The position numbers were made by a program, and so were the translations under genes. A stretch of 64,000 bases of DNA, taken from the NCBI GenBank assembly GCA_030680795.1, contig JAUXUL010000010.1:1-64000 (forward strand), written 5' to 3'. Position 1 is the stretch's first letter. Every line of letters begins with the position of its first letter. The notes under the pieces were generated by a model. The model ran no database searches and was not told where the DNA came from. It saw only the letters and a program-made list of their open reading frames with translations. This DNA is from Anaerolineales bacterium. Its GTDB lineage: Bacteria; Chloroflexota; Anaerolineae; Anaerolineales; Villigracilaceae. Shown here piece after piece: positions 15,178 through 25,655 of the stretch.

Positions 15178-17124
15178 ATGCTTACCCCGGAACAAATCGA
15201 AACCAAACTCGACCGCATTCTTTTAAAGGTACAAAAGCCTGGCCGCTACGTGGGCGGCGAACTCAACAGCACCGTCAAAGATTGGGACAAGGTCCAGACC
15301 AGGGTTGCCTTCATCTTCCCTGATATTTACGATATCGGCATCTCGAACGTTGGAATAAAAATCCTGTATGACCAGGTTAATCAGCGGGACGACTCGCTCG
15401 CTGAACGCGCCTATGCGCCCTGGGTGGATATGGAAACGCTGATGCGCAAACATGGGATTCCACTTTACACGCTCGAATCAAAACGACCCTTGGCCTGCTT
15501 CGACCTAATCGGCTTTACCCTCCCCTACGAGACTCTCTACACAAACACCCTCAACATTCTTGACCTGGCAGGCATTCCCGTCCGCTCGGCAGACCGCGAC
15601 GAGACTCACCCGATCATCATCGCCGGCGGACATTCCGCCACCAACCCTGAGCCGATGCACGCGTTCATTGACGCATTCACAATCGGCGAAGGCGAAGAAG
15701 TTATTCACGACATCATCAATATCGTTCAAACGTTTAAACGTTCAATGTTCAAACGTTATGATTTGCTGGTTGCACTCGCAAAAATCCCCGGCGTGTATGT
15801 TCCTCAATTTTACGAGACCACTTATCTCGAAGATCGAACCGTAGCGTACACTCAACCGACCATCCCCGAAGCGCCCAATATAATCAACAAGCGCATTGTA
15901 GGGAAATTGCCTCCACCACCTGTTAAATTCATTGTGCCAAATATTGAAGTCGTCCACAACCGTGTGTCAGTGGAGATCATGCGCGGATGCACGCGCGGGT
16001 GTAGATTCTGTCAGGCGGGCATGATCACCCGTCCCGTAAGAGAAAGAAGCGTACAGGAGGTGGTGGATGCCGCCGATCAGGCAGTCCGCGCTACGGGGTT
16101 CGAAGAACTCGCGTTGATGTCACTGTCCTCCTCTGATTACACCTATGTCAACGAACTGGTGGATGCGATCAGCAAACGTTTTGAAGGACGCAAGCTGACA
16201 GTCTCGCTTCCATCCCTGCGAATCGAATCTGTCTCGGTTGACCTGATGGATAAATTAAAGCAGCATCGCTCCGGTGGATTTACACTCGCACCCGAAGCCG
16301 CCAGCGAACGCATGCGCCGCATCATCAATAAATTTATTCCCGATGAAGAGATCATCAATACCACGCGCGATATTTACAGCCGCGGCTGGAAGACGATCAA
16401 GTTGTATTTCATGATCGGGCATCCCAGCGAAACAATTGAAGATGTGCAAGCCATCGTGGATCTGTGCAAGCGCGTCATTGATGAAGGACGCAAAGCGGCA
16501 GGCTGGAAGGTTAAACTAAATGTAGGCGTAAGCACCTTTGTGCCAAAACCGCAAACTCCCTTCCAATGGGTTTCATGTGACACCAGAGATAGTATTTTAG
16601 AAAAACAAGCGTTGCTCAAACGTCAACTACTCAAAGATAAAAACATCAAGTTGAGTTGGACAAAGCCCGAAGATACTTTGCTCGAAGCCTGGCTCACGCG
16701 TGGTGACCGTAGAATGGCAGAGGTAATTTACAGCGCGTGGAAAAATGGAGCAAAATTCGACGCATGGGGAAATGAAGCCAAAATACAAGATGCCTGGCTG
16801 CCTGCATTTGAAGAGCATGGACTCGACCCCGCATTCTATACACACCGTCAACGCCGCACGGATGAAGTCTTCCCGTGGGAGCATATCACCGCCGCGGTAC
16901 GCAAGAATTTCCTGTTCCAGGATTTCCGCCAATCGCTCGAAGGGCAGATCCGTGTGGACTGCCGCTTGAATTGTTTCGCCTGCGGCATCCTGCCCACTTT
17001 TGCAAACCTGCGCCGCGAGAACCCTGGCAAGGGTTGGAAGTGCCCGGATGTGAAAAGCCCGGTTACAGTGACTACTAATCAATTGCCAGTGATCAGTGAT
17101 CAGGTGCCAGTTGTTGGAGACTAA
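15178..17124 (+). CDS. B12-binding-domain radical SAM protein (TIGR03960-type)
   Basis: A 648-residue cytosolic iron-sulfur protein. The N-terminal 200 residues form the B12-binding-like region (FPDIYDIGISNVGIKIL, then IIIAGGHSATNPEP). The radical SAM barrel carries RGCTRGCRFCQAGM with cluster cysteines 271, 275 and 278. The C-terminus has a conserved DCRLNCFACGI block. It pairs in many bacteria with the DUF2344 protein found here at 17838, sometimes as a fusion, and its substrate is unknown to me. Two short tandem-repeat tracts lie inside the gene: an 8-bp one at 15723-15754 and a 7-bp one in the last codons (17087-17114) that encodes a valine/isoleucine-rich tail. The start is set by the leaderless promoter. 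Confidence 0.9.
   Translation: MLTPEQIETKLDRILLKVQKPGRYVGGELNSTVKDWDKVQTRVAFIFPDIYDIGISNVGIKILYDQVNQRDDSLAERAYAPWVDMETLMRKHGIPLYTLESKRPLACFDLIGFTLPYETLYTNTLNILDLAGIPVRSADRDETHPIIIAGGHSATNPEPMHAFIDAFTIGEGEEVIHDIINIVQTFKRSMFKRYDLLVALAKIPGVYVPQFYETTYLEDRTVAYTQPTIPEAPNIINKRIVGKLPPPPVKFIVPNIEVVHNRVSVEIMRGCTRGCRFCQAGMITRPVRERSVQEVVDAADQAVRATGFEELALMSLSSSDYTYVNELVDAISKRFEGRKLTVSLPSLRIESVSVDLMDKLKQHRSGGFTLAPEAASERMRRIINKFIPDEEIINTTRDIYSRGWKTIKLYFMIGHPSETIEDVQAIVDLCKRVIDEGRKAAGWKVKLNVGVSTFVPKPQTPFQWVSCDTRDSILEKQALLKRQLLKDKNIKLSWTKPEDTLLEAWLTRGDRRMAEVIYSAWKNGAKFDAWGNEAKIQDAWLPAFEEHGLDPAFYTHRQRRTDEVFPWEHITAAVRKNFLFQDFRQSLEGQIRVDCRLNCFACGILPTFANLRRENPGKGWKCPDVKSPVTVTTNQLPVISDQVPVVGD
15723..15754. repeat. 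8-bp tandem repeats inside the radical SAM gene
   Basis: Four contiguous 8-mers, cgttcaaa, cgtttaaa, cgttcaat, gttcaaac, encode part of VQTFKRSMFKRYD. Reading frame and domain spacing are kept. Confidence 0.6.
17087..17114. repeat. 7-bp repeats forming the C-terminal tail of the radical SAM gene
   Basis: cagtgat twice, then caggtgc and cagttgt, give a low-complexity tail (SDQVPVV) after the last conserved motif. The pattern resembles short tandemly repeated heptamers known from other bacteria. The rest of the 17125-17310 gap holds a gcgagat/atctcgc stem and a ccacagag...ctctgtgg inverted pair. Confidence 0.55.
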
Positions 17125-17310
17125 TGTAGCGCGAGATTTATCTCGCCGCCTTGCGAGACATCGCAGTTTTCTCAATGTCTGAAAATAGCCACAGAGCGCG
17201 CAGAGACTATTTGGAAAAACCATTAATAACTCATTTTTTCTCAGTGAACTCTGTGGCAAAATTAATTTGAGAAAAACCTAAGCGCGACATATATCGCTGT
17301 ACAAAACAAA

Positions 17311-17835
17311 ATGGACAAAATCACTTTTCTGCCCCGCTTGCAGCGTGAGCGTGATAAATTTGAACTCCTCCTGAATCGAGTCGGTTTCACACGCCAACTG
17401 ACAATGGTGGGCGTACTGGGCAGATTGTCCATCAAGGATATGCTGGCAGATATTCTCACACGTGAGCAGTTCATTGCGGACCGCCTGAGTGAGATCCTGC
17501 ACGGCGATACTTACTCGCCCTGCGCATCGCATACCATGTTGGAAAATTTTCAAAATAAATACGGTTATCCAGATTACGAATCCCCATTATTGGATAAGGA
17601 AAAAACGAATCACCTCGTGATCTATAAGCACAAGAACATCGGTTTGGATGATATCATCGAGCAGGAACTGGCGGCGTACGCAAACATCCTTGCATCATTC
17701 CAAAAGCTGACGCATGACCAGTGCCTGGATCATGATCTTTTCCACCGTATTGCGGAACATACTTACAAATCATATCGTCGAACGAGCGTTGAAATTAATC
17801 GCTGGCTAAAATCAATTGCGGCGGAATCAAAATAA
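17311..17835 (+). CDS. DinB-like four-helix protein
   Basis: A 174-residue helical protein. Residues 1-60 (LQRERDKFELLLNRV, then LSIKDMLADILTREQFIADRL) and the late HDLFHRIAEHTYKSYRRTS segment, with histidines spaced as in metal-binding four-helix bundles, fit the DinB/YfiT superfamily. Some of the usual three metal histidines are not obvious, so it may not bind metal. Function is unknown. Its stop is two bases before the DUF2344 start, so it is translated from the same transcript. It sits between two genes that normally adjoin, which may mean a recent insertion. Confidence 0.6.
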   Translation: MDKITFLPRLQRERDKFELLLNRVGFTRQLTMVGVLGRLSIKDMLADILTREQFIADRLSEILHGDTYSPCASHTMLENFQNKYGYPDYESPLLDKEKTNHLVIYKHKNIGLDDIIEQELAAYANILASFQKLTHDQCLDHDLFHRIAEHTYKSYRRTSVEINRWLKSIAAESK

Positions 17836-17837
17836 CC

Positions 17838-18467
17838 ATGCGCGCACGGATCACATTTACAAAACAAGGCGCACTGCGATACACCGGTCACCTTGACCTG
17901 CATAGATTATGGGAACGCGCCATGCGCCGCGCGGAATTGCCCATCACCTACTCACAAGGGTTTCGTCCCCAGCCAAAGATCAACCTTGCCGCCGCGCTGC
18001 CGTTGGGATTTTCGTCTCGCGGCGAAGTGTTGGATGTCCGCTTGAATGAAGAAATTCCTGTTGAAGATATTTCGAAGCGATTAAAAGACAGCCTGCCGCC
18101 TGACATACACGTCATCAGCGTAGAAAGTGTGGATGAACGCGCGCCAGCGCTCCAAACTCAAGTCCTCTCAGCGGCGTATGATGTCCATTTGGCGGAACCA
18201 GTTGAAGGCTCTGAGTTGACACGCAAAGTCGAAGAGTTGATGATGTCCGAATCCCTTCCACGTGAACGTCGAGGTAAAACCTATGATCTGCGTCCGCTCA
18301 TCGAAGTGCTGTGCGTGGTCACAGAAGATGATGGAATAATATGGCTGCGCATGACGCTCTCTGCGCGTGACGGCGCAACAGGCCGCCCTGAAGAAGTTTT
18401 GAATGTGCTGGGTATTGAGCCGGAATACACGCGCGTGGAGAGAACACGCTTGATCTTTAAAGAGTAG
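17838..18467 (+). CDS. DUF2344 (TIGR03936) radical-SAM-linked protein
   Basis: A 209-residue protein beginning MRARITFTKQGALRYTGHLD and containing RAMRRAELPITYSQGFRPQP and LPLGFSSRGEVLDV, which are hallmark segments of the radical-SAM-linked DUF2344 family. The family usually follows or is fused to the B12-binding radical SAM protein, found here at 15178. The biochemical role is not established, as far as I know. It is close-coupled to the DinB-like gene and followed after 61 bases by a PrsW-type gene with a good Shine-Dalgarno. Confidence 0.9.
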   Translation: MRARITFTKQGALRYTGHLDLHRLWERAMRRAELPITYSQGFRPQPKINLAAALPLGFSSRGEVLDVRLNEEIPVEDISKRLKDSLPPDIHVISVESVDERAPALQTQVLSAAYDVHLAEPVEGSELTRKVEELMMSESLPRERRGKTYDLRPLIEVLCVVTEDDGIIWLRMTLSARDGATGRPEEVLNVLGIEPEYTRVERTRLIFKE

Positions 18468-18528
18468 ATATTCGTCTTCCCGAATCAGCATCGGGACGAT
18501 AAAGAATACAAATAACAGGAGAAACAAT

Positions 18529-19497
18529 ATGGCGCTGCTCGTATCCTTTTTTTTTGGTTTTGTCCCAATGTTTCTGTACGCCGCATTTATTTACTGGCTC
18601 GACCGTTACGAAAAAGAGCCCATAGTTCTATTAGGCGCGGCTTTTTTCTGGGGTGTGGTCATTGCCGCAGGCGGGGCTTTCATCATCAATACTGCTTTTG
18701 GCGTTGGCGTTTATATCTTCACCAGCTCAGACGCCGCCGCCGATTTTGGCACCACATCTGTTGTTGCGCCGGTTGTTGAGGAACTCCTAAAAGGCATGGC
18801 GGTTGGGATCGTTTTCCTTATGTTCCGCAAGGAATACGATTCAATCCTGGATGGCATCATCTATGGCGGCATTGCGGGACTGGGATTTGCCGCCACAGAA
18901 AACACCCTTTACATTTTTCGCAACGGCTATCTTGAAGGCGGCTGGGGTGGATTATTCCTGCTGGTCTTCATCCGCGTGTTCGTGGTCGGTTGGATGCATG
19001 CCTTCTTCACCGCATTTACTGGCATTGGATTCGCCATTTCCCGTTTAAACAAAAATGTGCTAATTAAAATCATTGCGCCGTTTGCAGGTCTGGGAGTTGC
19101 AATTACAATTCACGCTTTCCACAACACTTTTGGCGGCCTGATCGGTGGTTTGGAAGGACTTGTGATTAATTCGTTAATTGACTGGTTCGGCTGGGTGTTG
19201 ATGTTCGGCTTCATCGTCTGGATGATCATTCACGAACGCGACATTGTTAAGTACCAACTACTCGGGGAAGTATCCTCAGGTTTGATCTCAAAAGCACAAT
19301 ATCAAAAAGCATTATCACCCTGGACGTTGACCACAGCAGGCTTGAGCGGCAGGGCTGCATCCCGTTTCTATCATACCTGTGGCGAACTGGCTCATAAAAA
19401 AGAGCAGTTGAAAAAACTTGGCGACGAGGGCGGCAACACAGCGATCATTGTATCGCTCCGCAAGGAACTCGCAGGATTCGCGCCGCAAGTACGATAA
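18529..19497 (+). CDS. PrsW-family intramembrane metalloprotease
   Basis: A 322-residue polytopic protein with about seven membrane helices. The conserved PrsW/CAAX-protease-related motifs are VVEELLKG (Glu84, Glu85), GFAATENTLYIF (Glu124), FVVGWMHAFFTA (His157) and TIHAFHNTFGG (His195, His198), and all candidate zinc ligands are present. The first helix is followed by YWLDRYEKEP, as in PrsW. It probably cleaves a membrane protein within the bilayer, for example an anti-sigma factor, though no such partner is adjacent. The C-terminal 90 residues are a charged cytosolic extension. aggaga precedes the ATG, and a terminator at 19522 follows. Confidence 0.88.
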   Translation: MALLVSFFFGFVPMFLYAAFIYWLDRYEKEPIVLLGAAFFWGVVIAAGGAFIINTAFGVGVYIFTSSDAAADFGTTSVVAPVVEELLKGMAVGIVFLMFRKEYDSILDGIIYGGIAGLGFAATENTLYIFRNGYLEGGWGGLFLLVFIRVFVVGWMHAFFTAFTGIGFAISRLNKNVLIKIIAPFAGLGVAITIHAFHNTFGGLIGGLEGLVINSLIDWFGWVLMFGFIVWMIIHERDIVKYQLLGEVSSGLISKAQYQKALSPWTLTTAGLSGRAASRFYHTCGELAHKKEQLKKLGDEGGNTAIIVSLRKELAGFAPQVR

Positions 19498-19521
19498 AAA
19501 AATAGCTTCATTCTTAATCCG

Positions 19522-19552
19522 AAAGCTGGTGACTCTTTCATCAGCTTTTTTA
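19522..19552 (+). terminator. Rho-independent terminator after PrsW-type gene
   Basis: aaagctg (19522-19528) pairs with cagcttt (19542-19548), extended inward by tga/tca, followed by a run of T. Confidence 0.75.
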
Positions 19553-19578
19553 TGCCTATGGTAAAATTCCGTTCGCAT

Positions 19579-19650
19579 GCCCCCGTAGCTCAGTGGACAG
19601 AGCGTCAGCCTCCGGAGCTGAAGAGCGCAGTTCGAGTCTGCGCGGGGGTA
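19579..19650 (+). tRNA. tRNA-Arg (anticodon CCG)
   Basis: A 72-nt cloverleaf. The acceptor stem gcccccg/cgggggt has one G-U end pair. The D stem is gctc/gagc, the anticodon stem tcagc/gctga with loop ctccgga, and the T stem cgcag/ctgcg with loop ttcgagt. The anticodon CCG is at 19612-19614 and reads CGG arginine codons. CCA is not encoded. A terminator hairpin follows at 19661-19682. Confidence 0.96.
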
Positions 19651-19660
19651 CACAATATAG

Positions 19661-19682
19661 CCGCCCTAACAGGCGGTTTTTT
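19661..19682 (+). terminator. Terminator after tRNA-Arg
   Basis: ccgcc (19661-19665) pairs with ggcgg (19672-19676) and is followed immediately by six T residues. Confidence 0.8.
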
Positions 19683-19738
19683 GTCAAGACCCTTTTATCT
19701 CATTTCATTTTACTTAATTCCTGGATACAATAGACCCT

Positions 19739-20815
19739 GTGTATAATAAAAACGTCGCTCTTCTCATTGTATTGGTGATCGCAACTACAGGCTGCGATGT
19801 GGAACTGGAGAATCAAAATATGTTTACAGCAACTCCAGATTTTGTCACCGCCACTTTGCCTGCCACACCCATTCCACTTCCAACGCAAACGGCGCTCCCG
19901 CCTACACCTGTCCCTACCATCGCTCCCATTGAAGGGACAACCACCACCCAAGTCAACGTACGGGCAGAAACTTCCACAGCCAGTGAAAACCTGGGCATGA
20001 TCGCGCAATTTTCACCTGTGCAGATCATTGGAAAGGATGCAAGCGGAAGCTGGTATCAGATCATCTACACAGATTCGCGCACTGGCTGGGTTCGCGCGGA
20101 ATATGTGCAGGTGAAGGCCTCAGCGCAGGTCCCTGTTATTGAATCAGTATCAGGTAACGGATCCAACCTGAACGGGCTTGTCATCCAGAAAATAAATGTT
20201 CGCAATGGGCCTGGGATACTATATGAAACGCTCGGTGTATTAAATCAAAATGATGTGGTTTTCATGACCGGCAAAAACCTCAGCGGCGCGTGGATCCAGA
20301 TCGAGTATGCAAATGCGCCCGATGGAAAAGGCTGGGCGGCTTCTGAATTTTTAAAAATTGATAACGCTGATTCCCTGCAGGTGATCGGGGATGCAGAGCC
20401 ATCACCTCAAGCGCCGACCGATATTGTCCTAACCCCCGCCGCCATCATTTTGCCAGCCATGCTGGATGGAGATTCAATGGAAACTCCAATGGCAAAGGTG
20501 ACGATTGCGCCGAGGAGCGCTCGTGCTTTTCAGGTGAATGGCGATGTTTCTGCACCTGAAGGGGACGTTGAAGACTGGGTTGAATTTAATTCATATAGCG
20601 AGGCGGTTCTAATTCAAGTGTTATGTTCAAGCAATGTATTACAAGTGGAGTTATGGAATAACAGAGCAAGCGTTGATGACTTTTTACTCACCTGTGGAGA
20701 AAAGCGTGTCTTGAGCATCTCCCCCAACAGCGCCTATGTTTTGCGTTTATCCAACCCTGCTTCAGATGAATTCCGTTATACGAAGTATATTTTAAGCGTG
20801 GAGGCTGTCCGTTGA
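19739..20815 (+). CDS. SH3-domain lipoprotein
   Basis: A 358-residue protein starting with GTG, seven bases after a TACAAT (19726-19731), so probably leaderless. The N-terminus MYNKNVALLIVLVIATTGCD is a lipoprotein signal with Cys19. A threonine/proline linker follows. Then come two bacterial SH3 (SH3b) domains: about 62-127 (VNVRAETSTASENLG...GWVRAEYV) and about 143-215 (INVRNGPGILYETLG...GKGWAASEFL). A C-terminal beta domain (about 260-358) contains EGDVEDWVEF, as in pre-peptidase-like domains. It is likely a cell-surface protein binding wall or other polymers. It stands alone between the tRNA and rex. The start could only be this GTG or a later in-frame codon that would lose the signal peptide. 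Confidence 0.82.
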   Translation: MYNKNVALLIVLVIATTGCDVELENQNMFTATPDFVTATLPATPIPLPTQTALPPTPVPTIAPIEGTTTTQVNVRAETSTASENLGMIAQFSPVQIIGKDASGSWYQIIYTDSRTGWVRAEYVQVKASAQVPVIESVSGNGSNLNGLVIQKINVRNGPGILYETLGVLNQNDVVFMTGKNLSGAWIQIEYANAPDGKGWAASEFLKIDNADSLQVIGDAEPSPQAPTDIVLTPAAIILPAMLDGDSMETPMAKVTIAPRSARAFQVNGDVSAPEGDVEDWVEFNSYSEAVLIQVLCSSNVLQVELWNNRASVDDFLLTCGEKRVLSISPNSAYVLRLSNPASDEFRYTKYILSVEAVR

Positions 20816-21001
20816 AAATGTATCAGTCATACGGCCGTTGTTTCTTCGACGAACCCGTGCCAATCAAAGATCATGCTGTCCGCGCATTGCGGCTTTATTC
20901 AATTGATGTGCCGCTGCTTGATTGTGAAGTATTTGTGTGGAATTGTACTAAATCAAATTTTATGATACATTTACGGATAAATTTCACAAAGGTGAGGGCA
21001 C

Positions 21002-21619
21002 ATGAACGCAGAAAAAATACCGGATATCATCATTGGGCGGCTCCCTGTTTACCTGCGTGCACTGCAACGCATGGCAGATAATGGGCTCAAGACCACCTCC
21101 TCCCAGGAACTTGGGGAACATGTGGGTATTTCCGCCGCTCAGATCCGCAAGGACATTTCGCAATTCGGCGAATTTGGGAAGCAAGGCACTGGCTATTCAA
21201 TTGCCTACCTGCTCGATAAATTGCGTGAAATCCTCAAAGTAGATCGCATCTGGGATGTGGCGCTGGTCGGCGCCGGTGATATGGGGCACGCGCTCGCAAA
21301 TTATCCGGGTTTTCAAAATCGCGGCTTTCGCATTGTGGCGATCTTCGATAATAGCGATGAAAAGATCGGTCAAATAATTGGAGATTTTGTTGTCCAGGAC
21401 GCAGATAAAATGGCTGAAAGCATCAAAGCCGCCAATATAAAAGTTGCCATGCTCACTGTCCCTGCTACTGCCGCGCAAAGCGCTGCCGATAAACTGATCC
21501 AGGCTGGTGTGAGGGCCATCCTCAACTACGCTCCCATCAATTTGAACGTGCCAAATAACGTCAAAGTGCAATACATAGATCCAGCCACGCACTTGCAGAG
21601 AATGACTTATTATTTGTAA
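21002..21619 (+). CDS. rex: Redox-sensing transcriptional repressor Rex
   Basis: A 205-residue protein. The N-terminal winged helix (4-80) contains IIGRLPVYLRAL, TTSSQELGEHVGISAAQIRK and DISQFGEFGKQGTGY, the diagnostic Rex sequence. The Rossmann NADH-sensing domain begins VALVGAGDMGHAL (87-99). Family members usually read GAGNLG, so Asn-Leu is changed to Asp-Met. Rex represses fermentation or respiration genes and dissociates when NADH/NAD+ rises. Its position facing the ATP synthase block fits energy control. The upstream gap contains ttgtgaa at 20922 and ttcacaa at 20983, Rex-like half-sites too far apart to be a standard operator. aggtgag precedes the ATG. A strong terminator follows. Confidence 0.95.
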   Translation: MNAEKIPDIIIGRLPVYLRALQRMADNGLKTTSSQELGEHVGISAAQIRKDISQFGEFGKQGTGYSIAYLLDKLREILKVDRIWDVALVGAGDMGHALANYPGFQNRGFRIVAIFDNSDEKIGQIIGDFVVQDADKMAESIKAANIKVAMLTVPATAAQSAADKLIQAGVRAILNYAPINLNVPNNVKVQYIDPATHLQRMTYYL

Positions 21620-21635
21620 TGGATGTACAAACCTG

Positions 21636-21670
21636 ACTCGCCCGAATTCTTTCGCGGCGAGTTTTTTTTT
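21636..21670 (+). terminator. Terminator after rex
   Basis: actcgcc (21636-21642) pairs with ggcgagt (21656-21662) and is followed by a run of eight or more T. Confidence 0.85.
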
Positions 21671-21818
21671 GATGAAAACCCACTTCGCACACGCCGAAAC
21701 TTGCTCCTTCTCGATCAGCAGGATCAATATCTGAATCAGGATCCAACCAACCCCTTAAACCAAACGGGCGACTCGTTGTTGAGTCACCTGTCGGCTTGAT
21801 TACATGTTTACATGTATT

Positions 21819-22826
21819 CTACACCTGCGGCAAATTCCTGCGGATCACATTCAACATGCCAAAACTTTTTACTGCGCCTTGTACAACACAAGTCAGTGGG
21901 TTATCCACAAGATAAGCGGGAATACCGAGAGACTTGGTCAACAATTTGTCGACACCGCGCAACAACGCACCGCCACCGCACAAGGCAACACCACGGTCAA
22001 TGATATCTGAGACCAATTCAGGCGGGGTTTTTTCAAGCACTTTGCGGCCTGTTTCCACGATCTGCTTCAAAGGCTCCTGCAAGGCTTCCACGATTTCACC
22101 CGTGGTCAAAGTAACCGGGCGAGGCAAACCGGTGACTTGATCCTGTCCCTGCACTTCCATGCTATTTTCAATATCCTGCGGAACCGCCGCGCCAATACGG
22201 ATCTTAAGTTGCTCGGCAGTCACCTGCCCAATGATGACACCATATTTTCGGCGCACGTAATAGACAATGGCTTCATCCAAATCCAGGCCGCCTGCGCGCA
22301 ACGTATCTGCGGAAACAATGCCATACATGGCCATCACAGCGGCTTCGGTACACCCGCCGCCCAAACAGATGATCATATTTCCAGATGGAGAGTTGATGGG
22401 AAGGTCAATGCCAATGGCAGCAGCTAACGGCTGTTGGATGAGGAACGCTTCACGACTGCCCGCTTCCATGACTGCCTCATAAACTGCCCGGCGTTCCACA
22501 CTGGTCACCCCATAGGGAACAGAGACCATCACGCGCGGGCGAAAGATACGCATTGACCCGCTAACACGTTGTAATAAGTATGCAAGCAGGGTCTCGGTAA
22601 TTTCATAGTCAGCGATCACGCCATGTCTGAGCGGGCGCGCCACTTCAATATTTTCAGGAACTTTGCCTAACATGTCACGCGCCTCAAGCCCGGCCGCAAC
22701 CATCTTTTGATCGTCCACTTCGATGGCGACAATGGTCGGCTCTTCCAACAGCACCTGAGCGCTGTCAGCAAGACGTGTAAACATGGTACCCAGGTCTATG
22801 CCCAGGTCTTTTGAGAATAATGCCAC
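21819..22826 (-). CDS. Divergent MreB-like actin-fold protein
   Basis: A 335-residue member of the MreB/Hsp70 fold: phosphate-1 loop GIDLGTMFTRL, RPLRHGVIADYEIT, VMVSVPYGVTSVERRAV, QQPLAAAIGIDLPI, phosphate-2 loop IICLGGGCTEAAV and adenosine loop CGGGALLRGVD. MreB normally reads DIGGGTTE in the second loop. Here the catalytic-side aspartate is Cys154. Start is GTG at 22826, seven bases after the atpC stop, so it is translated with the ATP synthase genes. Cell-shape filament formation is the family role, but the altered site suggests weak or no ATPase. It may be a paralogue of a canonical mreB elsewhere. No mreC/mreD lies beside it. Confidence 0.82.
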   Translation of the reverse strand: MALFSKDLGIDLGTMFTRLADSAQVLLEEPTIVAIEVDDQKMVAAGLEARDMLGKVPENIEVARPLRHGVIADYEITETLLAYLLQRVSGSMRIFRPRVMVSVPYGVTSVERRAVYEAVMEAGSREAFLIQQPLAAAIGIDLPINSPSGNMIICLGGGCTEAAVMAMYGIVSADTLRAGGLDLDEAIVYYVRRKYGVIIGQVTAEQLKIRIGAAVPQDIENSMEVQGQDQVTGLPRPVTLTTGEIVEALQEPLKQIVETGRKVLEKTPPELVSDIIDRGVALCGGGALLRGVDKLLTKSLGIPAYLVDNPLTCVVQGAVKSFGMLNVIRRNLPQV

Positions 22827-22832
22827 GGGAGT

Positions 22833-23279
22833 TTAATTCTCCGAGGGCGGCATACGCATGCCACCTTTGCGGTATCGGCGGACAGCATCCAATCGAAGGT
22901 TGGATTTGCGTAATGCGGCTTCCATTGCAAGGTAGGTGTCAGTATCTACAGGTACGCCCCTGGCAAGCGCCTCATCGGCGCGCACACGCGCGGCATCTGC
23001 GCGAGCTGTATCTATGTCTTCCACATTTTCAGCGGCATCCGCAAGGACGGTAATGATATCGGGCTGTACTTCAGCAACACCACCCGCAACAGTAAATACT
23101 TCCTCGTTGCCGCCTTTGCGGACTTTAATAATGCCGAATTTCAAGGTGGTTAGTACAGGCGCATGTTTGGGAAGAATGCCCATCTCCCCGGCTGCGCCGG
23201 GCAAAACGACAATATCCACATCACCCGCGAATACAGTGCGGTCCTGAGAAACGATTTCACAACGAATGGTCATAATCAT
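22833..23279 (-). CDS. atpC: F1 ATP synthase epsilon subunit
   Basis: A 148-residue protein, slightly longer than usual. The N-terminal beta-sandwich (MTIRCEIVSQDRTVFAGDVD, then LPGAAGEMGILPKHAPVLT) is the epsilon signature. The C-terminal 60 residues form the two regulatory helices, with an alanine/arginine-rich DTARADAARVRADEALA segment and a basic tail. It belongs to the central stalk and can inhibit ATP hydrolysis. Two adjacent ATG starts (23279 and 23273) are possible. It follows atpD by 25 bases and precedes the MreB-like gene. Confidence 0.93.
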   Translation of the reverse strand: MIMTIRCEIVSQDRTVFAGDVDIVVLPGAAGEMGILPKHAPVLTTLKFGIIKVRKGGNEEVFTVAGGVAEVQPDIITVLADAAENVEDIDTARADAARVRADEALARGVPVDTDTYLAMEAALRKSNLRLDAVRRYRKGGMRMPPSEN

Positions 23280-23304
23280 CTATCCGTTTCAACGTTTAAC
23301 AATA

Positions 23305-25612
<2,308 letters not shown>

Positions 25613-25617
25613 AGGGT

Positions 25618-25655
25618 TAGTCCTTTAGTCTCTTAGTCTTTAGTCAGATAGTCTA
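25618..25655. repeat. Short 7-8 bp repeats between atpA and atpG
   Basis: Reading forward: tagtcctt, tagtctct, tagtctt, tagtcaga, tagtcta. The agtcagatagt core also occurs at 49080-49090. It overlaps the last codons or stop of atpA. Confidence 0.5.

Noticed and set aside
19552-19746. 64-aa open frame across the tRNA
   Set aside because: It is explained by the tRNA-Arg gene and its terminator.
20922-20989. Rex autoregulatory operator
   Set aside because: Half-sites ttgtgaa and ttcacaa are present but separated by 54 bases, not the usual short palindrome.
20812-21081. 89-aa open frame overlapping the SH3 lipoprotein end and the rex start
   Set aside because: It overlaps the well-supported rex start by 80 bases, has no family resemblance and no Shine-Dalgarno.
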